Of a stretch of 34,899 nt of DNA, positions 8,626 to 16,261 are shown in pieces. The first letter of the stretch is position 1; the number at the start of each line of letters is the position of its first letter. Position numbers and translations under genes: made by a program. The notes beneath the pieces were generated by a model. The model was not told the DNA's origin. It saw nothing but the letters and a program-made list of their open reading frames with translations, and did not search any database. Source of the stretch: Alphaproteobacteria bacterium (GTDB lineage: Bacteria > Pseudomonadota > Alphaproteobacteria > JAJTHO01 > CANGXP01); NCBI GenBank assembly GCA_947457935.1, contig CANGXP010000018.1:1-34899 (forward strand). Direction: 5' to 3'.

Positions 8626-9472
8626 GAGAAGCGGCAGGGGTTGTAGGCAAAGGATGGGGTTGCTGTTGTTTTGCAAGGTCTTCTATTTGTTTTTCCAGCG
8701 CGTCTAACTCTTCCGCGACTTGTTGGCGTTTCTTGAGGTTGTCCTGCCAATCTTGCAGTTCTCGCTGACGCTTTAATTCCTGCGGAAGGCGTTCAACTTC
8801 GGAGATAGCGCGTTGAATTTGTTCTTGGCGCAAGGCTTCTTGCGTTTGCGCAATTGCATCGTTATCAGCAGCGTATACTTTTTTCACCTGCACCAGCGAG
8901 GCGAGAGTTTTGCCAAGCCAACTCGTGTGCTCTTCAGTAAGCATCACAGGTTTTTTGACGATAGAGTTGAATGACTCAAGCAATTGTGCTGTGGTTGCAG
9001 TACCAGTTTGTGCTGTAGCTTCAAGCGTGGGTGTTTTGGTGAGAATCCCCAAAGACGCAAAGGCGGATTTTGTTTGTGCATAGGCAAATGAGAACGCCGC
9101 ACCTGTATTTACCTTTTGTTGTAAAAGCTGAAGAGCAAGAGAGGCGAGCAGGGGGGTGTTTGTGGCGGGCTGCTGGATGATTTGCGTTGTGTTTTCTGGT
9201 ACAGGGCGATTGTGCAGGGCTGCAACATCGTTTTTTAAGGCAGACAGTGTTGCTTCAACACTTGTGGGAAGGGCAGGGGGCTGTTGGTTTTCTAAGGTTG
9301 TGATTTGTTCTTGAAGAGCGGCAATTTTGAGTTGCAGAGCGTTTTGAGAGCGGGACATTTTCTGCCAGCCTATCCACACCGTGCAACTTACTAATACTGC
9401 CATGCTGAGGGCTGCAAGCGTTATAAGTTGCTTCGTGGAGAGCGATTTTTTAACGGGGGTGGGCGCGGTCAT
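8618..9472 (-). CDS. Mitofilin-like / HemX-like inner-membrane protein
   Basis: This 284-residue protein has one membrane helix at residues 17-37, a short coiled coil (about 38-65, LQLKIAALQEQITTLENQ), a helical middle and a long charged coiled coil at 205-275. This topology and the place between hemD and hemY are those of the alphaproteobacterial mitofilin-related proteins, thought to be relatives of mitochondrial Mic60. The ATG overlaps the hemD stop by four bases (ATGA) and the 3' end overlaps hemY by eight, so the genes are translated together. It is the only gene of the operon without the palindromic repeat. The family assignment rests on topology and position because the sequence is poorly conserved. 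Confidence 0.68.
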   Translation of the reverse strand: MTAPTPVKKSLSTKQLITLAALSMAVLVSCTVWIGWQKMSRSQNALQLKIAALQEQITTLENQQPPALPTSVEATLSALKNDVAALHNRPVPENTTQIIQQPATNTPLLASLALQLLQQKVNTGAAFSFAYAQTKSAFASLGILTKTPTLEATAQTGTATTAQLLESFNSIVKKPVMLTEEHTSWLGKTLASLVQVKKVYAADNDAIAQTQEALRQEQIQRAISEVERLPQELKRQRELQDWQDNLKKRQQVAEELDALEKQIEDLAKQQQPHPLPTTPAASHD

Positions 9473-10155
9473 ATGTTTCCCTGTGCAATGATTGTTTGTA
9501 GCAAACTTTCCGTATCAGGGCTAGGAGAAATCACGCATCGCGCTTGCGCGAGCAGGGGGTGAGCGGCGGCGGTTGCGTGGCTCAAACAAAACAGCGTTAA
9601 GGAAGGTAGACGGGGTTGTTGCGCATGATGCAACATCAGTTTTACAAAAATTTCTGCGGTGCGTGCAGACCATAGCCCTACAGCGTTTATCGTGGTATCG
9701 CTAATGTGAGTGAGTGTTCGCGCACTAAAGTTTTCTGCAGCGTTCGCGCTGTAAACAATGCTTTCTCCTGTGAGAAACTTTGGAGGAAGTGGCTGTGTGA
9801 TATGCTCGCCGCGAAAATAATAAACAGGCATGGTAAGATTAGTGAGCATTGATTGCACGGTTGGGGCAACAAAGGCGATATGTTGAAATCCCTGCTGTTT
9901 TGCGGTTGTAGCCGTGGCATTCCCGACGCAATATAGGGGTTTTTGTAATAATGCTGGAAAGGTTGCCACGGCAGGAATGGCGTTTTTGCTGGTAAATAAA
10001 ATGGCGGGTGCGTTTAACGCGTTGTCCACCTCTTGTAAGGTGGGGAGGTGTGTAATCATTGTTAATAGGGGATCAATCAGGCTGTTAATGCCCAAACTGG
10101 CAAGGCGATGCTGGATTTTTTCACTGTCTGCTTGAGGGCGGGTGAGCAGCAGCAT
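9469..10155 (-). CDS. hemD: Uroporphyrinogen-III synthase
   Basis: HemD closes hydroxymethylbilane with inversion of ring D to give uroporphyrinogen III in haem synthesis. The 228-residue protein has the two-domain family layout: an N-terminal MLLLTRPQADS strand, ILFTSKNAIPAV near residue 55, and a second half with VGLWSARTAEIFVKL, where family members have an (F/W)TS-type motif. Sequence conservation in HemD is low, and the position directly after hemC supports the call. Its ATG shares one base with the hemC stop (TGATG). A degenerate palindromic repeat lies at 9706-9725 in a different frame from the other copies, giving A-R-T-L-T-H. Confidence 0.87.
   Translation of the reverse strand: MLLLTRPQADSEKIQHRLASLGINSLIDPLLTMITHLPTLQEVDNALNAPAILFTSKNAIPAVATFPALLQKPLYCVGNATATTAKQQGFQHIAFVAPTVQSMLTNLTMPVYYFRGEHITQPLPPKFLTGESIVYSANAAENFSARTLTHISDTTINAVGLWSARTAEIFVKLMLHHAQQPRLPSLTLFCLSHATAAAHPLLAQARCVISPSPDTESLLQTIIAQGNI
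9706..9725. repeat. Short palindromic repeat, copy 2 (inside hemD, decayed right arm)
   Basis: The left half GTGAGTGAGTG is identical to the other copies. The right half reads TTCGCGCACT instead of an exact CTCACTCAC arm. It falls in a different reading frame of its host gene from the copies in hemY and hemC, so conservation of a peptide does not explain the repeat. Confidence 0.6.
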
Positions 10156-11066
10156 CAGCGGCGCACCGTTTTCATAAATTCAATCCCCGCTTGGGCAATT
10201 AAATCGTGCCCAACGCGCTTCCCCATTTCAAAAGCATCAGAGGGCAATCCTGTTGCGGTAGCTGTATATGATTGCGTGCCATCTTCAAGGGAAACAAAGG
10301 CGCGTAACGTGAGTGAGTGTTCACTATTGATTTCTGCAAAGGCAGCAACGGGGGTTTTGCAGTTTGCTTCTAAGGCAAGCAACACGGCACGTTCTGCGGT
10401 GATACAGGCGGCTGTTGCAGCATCATTTAGGGGGGCAAGCATGGCGGCAATATCCGCGCGATGTTCTGCGTAAAGAATAGCAATCACGCCTTGGCTTGCG
10501 GCAGGTAGCATTTCATCGGCGGTGAAAATTTGTGTTGCATGGTCTGTGAGATTAAGGCGTTCTAGACCTGCCATTGCCAAAATAATTGCATCAAAATCTT
10601 CAGTTGCCAATTTTTGCAAGCGGGTAGGAACATTCCCGCGTATGGATTTAACGAGGAGGTCAGGGCGTTTTGCAAGGAGCTGTGCTTGCCGTCTTAACGA
10701 TGATGTGCCAATAACAGATCCTTTTGGTAATGCCTCTAGTGTGAGTGAGTGTTTACTCACTAGTGCGTCCACACTATTTGCGCGGGGTAATACAGCACCA
10801 ATAGCAAGCCCCTGTGGCAAATCAGTGGGCACATCTTTCAAAGAATGCACTGCAATATCCACGTCATTGTTTAATAAAGCATGGTCAAGCTCTTTGCAAA
10901 ATAACGCTTTCCCACCAACATCATATAAGGGTATGTCAAGAATTTTATCACCTGAGGTGGTCATCGGCACAACAAACGTCTCTCTCTTCAGCAAGTGTTG
11001 AACAAGAGTTGTTTGCGCGAGGGCAAGTTTGCTAGCGCGCGTGCCTATACGAACGGGTGAGTGCAT
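10155..11066 (-). CDS. hemC: Porphobilinogen deaminase (hydroxymethylbilane synthase)
   Basis: HemC joins four porphobilinogen molecules into hydroxymethylbilane in the cytoplasm. The 303-residue protein starts RIGTRASKLALAQ and has the catalytic aspartate in HSLKDVP (Asp78), the GTSSLRRQAQL and RGNVPTRL substrate-binding motifs, and the dipyrromethane cofactor cysteine in LEANCKTP (Cys236). It heads a four-gene minus-strand operon (hemC-hemD-mitofilin-like-hemY) in which every junction overlaps. Two palindromic repeats lie inside the gene, encoding S-E-H-S-L-T-L and S-K-H-S-L-T-L in surface-loop positions without clearly lengthening the protein. A MITE-like element sits just upstream. Confidence 0.96.
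   Translation of the reverse strand: MHSPVRIGTRASKLALAQTTLVQHLLKRETFVVPMTTSGDKILDIPLYDVGGKALFCKELDHALLNNDVDIAVHSLKDVPTDLPQGLAIGAVLPRANSVDALVSKHSLTLEALPKGSVIGTSSLRRQAQLLAKRPDLLVKSIRGNVPTRLQKLATEDFDAIILAMAGLERLNLTDHATQIFTADEMLPAASQGVIAILYAEHRADIAAMLAPLNDAATAACITAERAVLLALEANCKTPVAAFAEINSEHSLTLRAFVSLEDGTQSYTATATGLPSDAFEMGKRVGHDLIAQAGIEFMKTVRR
10309..10325. repeat. Short palindromic repeat, copy 3 (inside hemC)
   Basis: GTGAGTGAGTGTTCACT keeps the left arm, the spacer and five bases of the right arm, then diverges. On the gene strand it encodes Ser-Glu-His-Ser-Leu-Thr-Leu, the same peptide as the hemY copy, near the C-terminal domain of the deaminase. Confidence 0.65.
10741..10760. repeat. Short palindromic repeat, copy 4 (inside hemC)
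   Basis: GTGAGTGAGTGTTTACTCAC has arms that pair with two G-T wobbles. CTAG tetramers on both sides (just before 10741 and at 10760) extend the symmetry outward. On the gene strand it encodes Ser-Lys-His-Ser-Leu-Thr-Leu, just before the LPKGSVIGTSS motif. Confidence 0.68.
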
Positions 11067-11109
11067 TGTGTCGCGTTAAGGCTTGTGCTTTCTACTGTCA
11101 ACTGTAAAA

Positions 11110-11238
11110 TATAGTTGCTCCACTTTAGAGTATTACATGTCTGCGAACTGCCCTTAGCGTTGCTTATGTACAAAGGGTACACCGCGCGCCGCTGCGGTTG
11201 TTCTCGACTATGTAATATTCTAAATTGAAACAACTATA
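11110..11238. mobile_element. MITE-like element with 29-bp terminal inverted repeats
   Basis: Bases 11110-11138 (starting TATAGTTGCTCCAC) and the reverse complement of 11210-11238 (starting TATAGTTGTTTCAA) agree at 25 of 29 positions. They frame a 129-bp unit with no credible ORF. The outermost bases read TA on both sides, compatible with a TA target duplication as made by IS630/mariner-type transposases. The symmetry continues weakly inward (CATGTCTGCGAAC against CATAGTCGAGAAC), and an inner GC-rich stretch (CCGCGCGCCGCTGCGG) may fold. It occupies most of the gap between hemC and tsaD, so it probably carries or modifies their promoters. Confidence 0.6.
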
Positions 11239-11262
11239 GCGTTCTGGATACCTTAAAAAAGC

Positions 11263-12291
11263 ATGATAAAAATACTCGCCCTTGAAACAAGTTGTGATGA
11301 AACTGCCGTTGCGGTGGTGGATAGTCATAAGCGTATTCTGGCGCATGTTATTCGCTCGCAAATTGAGGAACATCAACTATATGGCGGCGTTGTGCCGGAA
11401 CTTGCCTCGCGGGCGCATTTGGACTTCCTTCCTTCCTTAGTGACGGAAGCGTTGAAACAAGCGAGGCTTGGATATGGTGATGTGTCCGCGATTGCCGCAA
11501 CCACTGGTCCTGGATTAATGGGGGGGCTGTTAGTGGGGGCGACATTCGCCAAAGCGGTTGCTTTTGCAAGGAATTTGCCTTTTTTGGGCATTAATCACCT
11601 TGAAGGACACGCGCTCACCGTGCGGCTTACACACGATGTGCCTTTTCCGTATTTGTTGTTGCTTACTTCAGGGGGGCATTGCCAAATTTTGGAAGTACGC
11701 GGCGTGGGCGATTATAAAGAGCTTGGAACAACATTGGATGATGCAGCGGGGGAAGCGTTCGATAAAGTTGCTAAAATGTTGGGTTTGGGTTTCCCTGGAG
11801 GGCCTGCGGTGGAAAAAATGGCGTTAAAAGGACAGCCGAACATCCCCTTGCCGCGTCCGTTGATGGAGCAAAACAATTATAATTTTTCTTTCTCAGGTTT
11901 AAAAACAGCGGTGTTGCAGTATCAACAAAAACATGCGCCGCTTTCCCCGCAAACGGTTGCAGATTTGTGCGCCTCATTTCAAGCAGCCGTGAGGGATTGT
12001 TTTGTTAATCGTTTGACGAAGGCGATACAAGCCTTGCCACTATGTCAACACGTTGTGGTCGCAGGCGGAGTGGCAGCAAATGTGTATTTACGCGATGCTT
12101 TGCAGGAATTATGTACACAGCAAGGGCGAATTTTTGTTGCGCCGCCGTTAGCTCTTTGCACAGATAATGCCGCCATGATTGGATGGGCAGCTATGGAAAG
12201 ATTCCGTTTGGGGTATCAAGATCCCCTCACGCTTCGCCCCCGCCCAAGGTGGCCACTTAAGGAGCTGACTTCATGCAATACTGGCTTTTAA
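11263..12291 (+). CDS. tsaD: tRNA N6-adenosine threonylcarbamoyltransferase TsaD
   Basis: TsaD transfers the threonylcarbamoyl group to A37 of ANN-decoding tRNAs (t6A), working with TsaB, TsaE and TsaC, none of which is in the window. The 342-residue protein has the family's ASKHA fold. It starts ILALETSCDETAVAVV and carries the metal-binding pair in NHLEGH (His112 and His116), LTSGGH, the GEAFDKVAKMLGLGFPGGP segment and VVAGGVAANVYLR near the C-terminus. The start lies 24 bases after the MITE-like element. The last 19 bases overlap the EVE-domain gene, so the two are probably co-translated. Confidence 0.96.
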   Translation: MIKILALETSCDETAVAVVDSHKRILAHVIRSQIEEHQLYGGVVPELASRAHLDFLPSLVTEALKQARLGYGDVSAIAATTGPGLMGGLLVGATFAKAVAFARNLPFLGINHLEGHALTVRLTHDVPFPYLLLLTSGGHCQILEVRGVGDYKELGTTLDDAAGEAFDKVAKMLGLGFPGGPAVEKMALKGQPNIPLPRPLMEQNNYNFSFSGLKTAVLQYQQKHAPLSPQTVADLCASFQAAVRDCFVNRLTKAIQALPLCQHVVVAGGVAANVYLRDALQELCTQQGRIFVAPPLALCTDNAAMIGWAAMERFRLGYQDPLTLRPRPRWPLKELTSCNTGF

Positions 12292-12683
12292 AAACCGAAC
12301 CTTATAAATTTTCTTATGCGATGCTGGAGCAGGCAGGGAGCACGCATTGGGATGGCGTGCGTAATTATCAGGCGTGTAATAATATTAAAGCGATGAAAAT
12401 AGGCGACAAAGCCCTTATTTATCATTCTGTTGATGAGCGGCAGATTGTGGGGATTGCGTCGGTTATTAAAGAATATTACCCTGACCCAACGGACGAAACA
12501 GGGCGGTTTGTGATGGTGGATATTGCGCCCGTTGCGGCGTGTGTCAAACGGGTGTCTCTGGCGGAAATCAAATCACATCCGCTATTACAAAATATGGCGA
12601 TGGTGCGGCAAGGGCGGTTGTCTGTGTCGCCTGTGACGCGAGAAGAGTGGGATGTTGTAATGCAGTTAGCAGGTAACGGATAA
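12273..12683 (+). CDS. EVE-domain protein
   Basis: This is a 136-residue single-domain protein of the EVE (PUA-like) family. It begins YWLLKTEPYKFSY and has the characteristic WDGVRNYQACN segment (residues 26-36) and an ALIYHS strand. EVE domains bind modified bases in DNA or RNA; human THYN1 is a relative. It overlaps the end of tsaD by 19 bases. An EVE gene close to tsaD (often with gpsA between) is a known alphaproteobacterial arrangement; here gpsA is missing. A role linked to tRNA or DNA modification is inferred from context only. Confidence 0.9.
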   Translation: MQYWLLKTEPYKFSYAMLEQAGSTHWDGVRNYQACNNIKAMKIGDKALIYHSVDERQIVGIASVIKEYYPDPTDETGRFVMVDIAPVAACVKRVSLAEIKSHPLLQNMAMVRQGRLSVSPVTREEWDVVMQLAGNG

Positions 12684-12726
12684 AACCATTGCGAAACGCC
12701 ATGTTTATGGCTAGTAATTTCCAGCT

Positions 12727-13683
12727 ATGACCGATGCACTTACCGTCAGCGATCTCACCAAAAAATACGACACCATCACGGCGGTGAACGATGTGTCGTT
12801 TTCTGTTAAAGTGGGGGACGTGTTGGGCTTTTTGGGGCCCAATGGGGCGGGTAAATCCACCACCATGAAAATGATTACAGGATTTCTACAGCCCGATGCG
12901 GGGGAAGTAGTAGTGTTGGGAAAATCAATGCACACGCACCCGTTGCTTGCGAAAGCCGCCATAGGGTATTTGCCTGAAGGCTCGCCGCTTTACGGGGATA
13001 TGACCGTTATAAATTTCTTAGGTTTTATGGCGCAAATGCGCGGTATTACAGAGATTAAAAAGAAGGGGGCGGCGATTAATCGTGCTGTATCGCGGATGCA
13101 ACTGCAAAGTGTGTTGCGACAACCGATTGACACGCTCTCAAAAGGATTCAAGCGACGTGTTGGCTTTGCACAGGCAATTTTACACAATCCAAAAGTGCTG
13201 ATTTTAGATGAGCCGACAGATGGGCTTGACCCCAACCAAAAACATCAAATTCGCCAGCTTATCCGCGATATGGCAAAAGAAAAAGCCATTGTTATTTCAA
13301 CGCACATTTTGGAAGAAGTAGAGGCGATTTGCACCCGTGCTATCATTCTCAATCAGGGAAAAATTGTGTTGGACAGTACGCCCCAGCAAATGCAACTAGA
13401 AGCACAAGAGCAACGCCATGTTATTGTGCATGTTCCCCGCGCCCAAAGCGATAAATTATTACCCACGTTGTTGAAAATAAACGGTATTATCAAGGTTGAG
13501 TTTCAACAAGCAGATGACCCCACACAGGCAGCGTTGCGTATTCATGGCGAAAAGGATTTAGCATTGCTGGATACCGTGCATAAGGTGCTGAGTGACCACC
13601 AGCTTCAAGCCTCGCAAATTCGCATGGAAACAGCGCGGGTGGAAGATATGTTCCGTAAAGTGACGTTAGGGACGATGAATTGA
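12727..13683 (+). CDS. ABC transporter ATP-binding protein (GldA-like)
   Basis: This is the cytoplasmic ATPase of an ABC-2 type exporter, 318 residues. It has Walker A GPNGAGKST (37-45), a signature motif LSKGFKRR (137-144), Walker B VLILDEPTDGLD (157-168) and the switch histidine in STHILEE (His193). The LSKG form and an approximately 80-residue C-terminal extension are typical of the GldA/CcmA/NatA group. It is followed by a permease and GldG-like and DUF4340 proteins, with stop and start codons touching, so this is one operon. The substrate is unknown; relatives are tied to gliding motility in Bacteroidota, but the family is widespread in non-gliding bacteria. Confidence 0.92.
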   Translation: MTDALTVSDLTKKYDTITAVNDVSFSVKVGDVLGFLGPNGAGKSTTMKMITGFLQPDAGEVVVLGKSMHTHPLLAKAAIGYLPEGSPLYGDMTVINFLGFMAQMRGITEIKKKGAAINRAVSRMQLQSVLRQPIDTLSKGFKRRVGFAQAILHNPKVLILDEPTDGLDPNQKHQIRQLIRDMAKEKAIVISTHILEEVEAICTRAIILNQGKIVLDSTPQQMQLEAQEQRHVIVHVPRAQSDKLLPTLLKINGIIKVEFQQADDPTQAALRIHGEKDLALLDTVHKVLSDHQLQASQIRMETARVEDMFRKVTLGTMN

Positions 13684-14429
13684 TGAAAGTTTTTTCCTCC
13701 GCAACACGCCTTATTTGCAAACGAGAGTTGTTCTCGTATTTCAGCACGCCGATGGCATATATTTTTCTCGTGCTATTCCTGCTGTTAAGTAACGCGCTGA
13801 CGTTTTTTATGGGCGGATTTTTTGCAGCGGGGCAGGCGGATTTACGCAGTTTCTTCCTGTTCCATCCTTGGCTGTATTTGATTTTCATCCCGAGTTTAAC
13901 CATGCGATTATGGTCGGAAGAGCGTAAAAATGGCTCGATTGAACTGTTGATGACGTTGCCGATTACCGCGCTAGAGGCAGCGTTGGGCAAGTTTTTCGCT
14001 GCATGGATATTCACAGGGATTGCCTTGCTGCTTACCGTGCCGTTGTGGATAACCGTGAATTATTTGGGGCAGCCTGATAATGGTATTATCGCGTTGAATT
14101 ATCTTGCAAGTTGGTTGCTTGCGGGGGCGTTGGTGAGTGTGGGGTGTTTTTGTTCTGCCTTGTGTAAAAATCAAATGGTGGCTTTCATTTTAGGCAGTAG
14201 CTTGACGTTCTTATTTATTTTAAGCGGTACGCCCGTTATTTTGAGTTTTTTTAAGGGCTGGTTACCGAGTGTATTGTTAGAAGGTATTGCGAGTATGAGC
14301 GTTTTAACGCATTACGCGGCGATGGGTAAAGGGTTGGTGGGCGTGCATAACGTTGTGTTTTTTGGCGTGATGATTGCCTATTTTATGGCGGCTACCACCC
14401 TGATTATTCAAACAAAAAAGGCGGATTAG
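13683..14429 (+). CDS. ABC-2 type permease (GldF-like)
   Basis: This 248-residue inner-membrane protein has six hydrophobic segments (about residues 20-45, 58-75, 100-125, 140-165, 168-195 and 223-243). It begins with a cytoplasmic helix containing CKREL and an FSTPMAYIF segment usual for GldF-type ABC-2 permeases, and includes the conserved PSLTMRLWSEERKNGSIELLMTLP-type region, split here over residues 61-84. The ATG at 13683 shares its A with the stop of the ATPase gene (TGATG), indicating translational coupling; a TTG at 13680 is a less likely start. It is the membrane partner of the preceding ATPase. Confidence 0.88.
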   Translation: MKVFSSATRLICKRELFSYFSTPMAYIFLVLFLLLSNALTFFMGGFFAAGQADLRSFFLFHPWLYLIFIPSLTMRLWSEERKNGSIELLMTLPITALEAALGKFFAAWIFTGIALLLTVPLWITVNYLGQPDNGIIALNYLASWLLAGALVSVGCFCSALCKNQMVAFILGSSLTFLFILSGTPVILSFFKGWLPSVLLEGIASMSVLTHYAAMGKGLVGVHNVVFFGVMIAYFMAATTLIIQTKKAD

Positions 14430-14431
14430 CC

Positions 14432-16258
14432 ATGAAAATGATGCGCTATAATCTGTGGGGTACGATTGGCTTAGGGTTCATTGCCTTTTTATTGCTGAAT
14501 GTGTTGTTGGAGATTGTTACGCCTCGTTTGAAAATTGATTTGACGGCAGACAGGCTTTTTACCGCATCCAGCGGTACGAAAAAAATTATCAATGACATTA
14601 AAGAGCCTGTTACGCTGACTCTTTATGTATCTAAGGAGCTTTCAAAGCTTGTGCCGCAATATGCGCCGTTTATTGCCCGTGTGGAAGATACGTTAGAGGA
14701 TTATGCGGCGCGTAGTAACGGAAAAATTCGCCTCATTTTACGAAATCCTGAGCCGTTTTCCGATGTAGAAGACGAGGCGATTGCAGCGGGGTTGCAAAGT
14801 GCCGCCATGCAAGGCAGTGCGGAGAAATTTTATTTTGGCTTAGTGGGGACGAATAGCGTTGATGGCAAAGAAATAATCCCGTTTTTCAGCCTCGATAGAG
14901 AACAATTTCTAGAATATGACTTAAGCAAACTGCTGTTTTCTTTGGCAAGCCCGCAACGCAAAAAAGTCGCGATTTTGTCGGGATTGCCCTTAAGTGGAGA
15001 TGAGATGGCGGCATTGTTTGGGCAAACACCGCAGCCGTGGGCATTTTTGCAAGCCTTGCAGCAGTTTTTTGCCACGGAAATGCTGCCTGAAAGCGTTAAA
15101 GAAATTCCTGTTGATACAGATGTGTTGCTTGTAATCCATCCTGATGATTTTCCGCCAGAAACGTTGAAAGCGATTGATGCATTTGTTGTTAAAGGAGGCA
15201 AGGTTCTTGCGTTTGTTGACCCGTTAAGTGAGGCAGCACGTCCGAAATCAACCCTAAATCTCCCCAGCGAAACGCCTAAAATAGCGTTTTCGGACATATT
15301 ACAAGCATGGGGCGTGACCCTTGCAAAAGAACAATTCGTGGCGGATCACCGTTATGCGCGGCGTGTGCAGGTGGAAGTGGAAGGGCGGCAGCAGGAAATC
15401 AGCTATCTGGCGTGGTTGGGGCTACAAGAACAGGCGTTAGCCAAAAACGATGTGATGATAAGCTCGCTAAAACAGCTTAATGTGGGCAGTGCGGGGGCAT
15501 TGCAGGTTATTAAAAATAATAAATCAGTGATTAATATTACCCCGCTCGTGACCTCTTCCCCAGAATCAATGTTGATGCCGATTGACTTATTGCGGCCGTC
15601 TCCTGATGCACTAAAAATTTTGCAGGAATTCAAACCGCAAAATATTAACTATACCCTTGCAATGCGTCTTGAAGGCAAGGTGATGAGTGCGTTTAGCAAT
15701 CAGCCTTTGGGCAAAGAAACGCGCCTGATTGTGGTGGCAGACACAGACATGCTGCGGGATGCGCTGTGGACGCAAAACGTGATGGATAATGGCGTGCCTG
15801 CCTTATTGCCGTTTGCAGATAACGGCATGTTTGTGGTGAGTGCGATTGAAGATTTAAGTGGCGGCGGGGCTTTGGCGGGATTGGGGAGCCGTGGCACAAC
15901 AAACCGCCCATTCACCACGATTCAGGCAATGCAACGTGTCGCAGAGGAAAAATTTAGTCGTAAAGAGCTTGAGTTGCAAAATGAGCTGAAAAATACGCAA
16001 AGCAAATTAGAGGCGTTACTCAAGACAGAACAACAACAAGGCGCGGGTATTGTCACCCCCGAACAACAACAGGTTATTACGGATTTCCAGCAAAAAGTTT
16101 CCAATTTACGCAAGGAATTACGCAATGTGCAGCGCATTTTGCGTAAGGATATTGAACGGGTTGAAACGATTGTGCTGGTGCTGAATATAGCGGTGTTGCC
16201 CGTGTTGTTGTCGATTGCGGGGATGTATATCGTTCGGCGTAAGTGGAAGGTATTTTAA
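14432..16258 (+). CDS. GldG-like ABC exporter accessory protein
   Basis: This 608-residue protein has an N-terminal membrane helix (about residues 10-30), a large extracytoplasmic region and a second helix near the C-terminus (582-600, VLNIAVLPVLLSIAGMYIV) followed by RRKWKVF. The order matches GldG-type substrate-binding-like proteins: DLTADRLFTASSGTK after the first helix, then KKVAILSGLPLSGDE and LLVIHPDDFPPETLKAIDAF. A coiled coil at about 505-575 (KELELQNELKNTQSKLEAL) precedes the last helix. It starts two bases after the permease stops. It probably works with the ATPase and permease as one complex at the membrane. Confidence 0.87.
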   Translation: MKMMRYNLWGTIGLGFIAFLLLNVLLEIVTPRLKIDLTADRLFTASSGTKKIINDIKEPVTLTLYVSKELSKLVPQYAPFIARVEDTLEDYAARSNGKIRLILRNPEPFSDVEDEAIAAGLQSAAMQGSAEKFYFGLVGTNSVDGKEIIPFFSLDREQFLEYDLSKLLFSLASPQRKKVAILSGLPLSGDEMAALFGQTPQPWAFLQALQQFFATEMLPESVKEIPVDTDVLLVIHPDDFPPETLKAIDAFVVKGGKVLAFVDPLSEAARPKSTLNLPSETPKIAFSDILQAWGVTLAKEQFVADHRYARRVQVEVEGRQQEISYLAWLGLQEQALAKNDVMISSLKQLNVGSAGALQVIKNNKSVINITPLVTSSPESMLMPIDLLRPSPDALKILQEFKPQNINYTLAMRLEGKVMSAFSNQPLGKETRLIVVADTDMLRDALWTQNVMDNGVPALLPFADNGMFVVSAIEDLSGGGALAGLGSRGTTNRPFTTIQAMQRVAEEKFSRKELELQNELKNTQSKLEALLKTEQQQGAGIVTPEQQQVITDFQQKVSNLRKELRNVQRILRKDIERVETIVLVLNIAVLPVLLSIAGMYIVRRKWKVF

Positions 16259-16261
16259 ACA

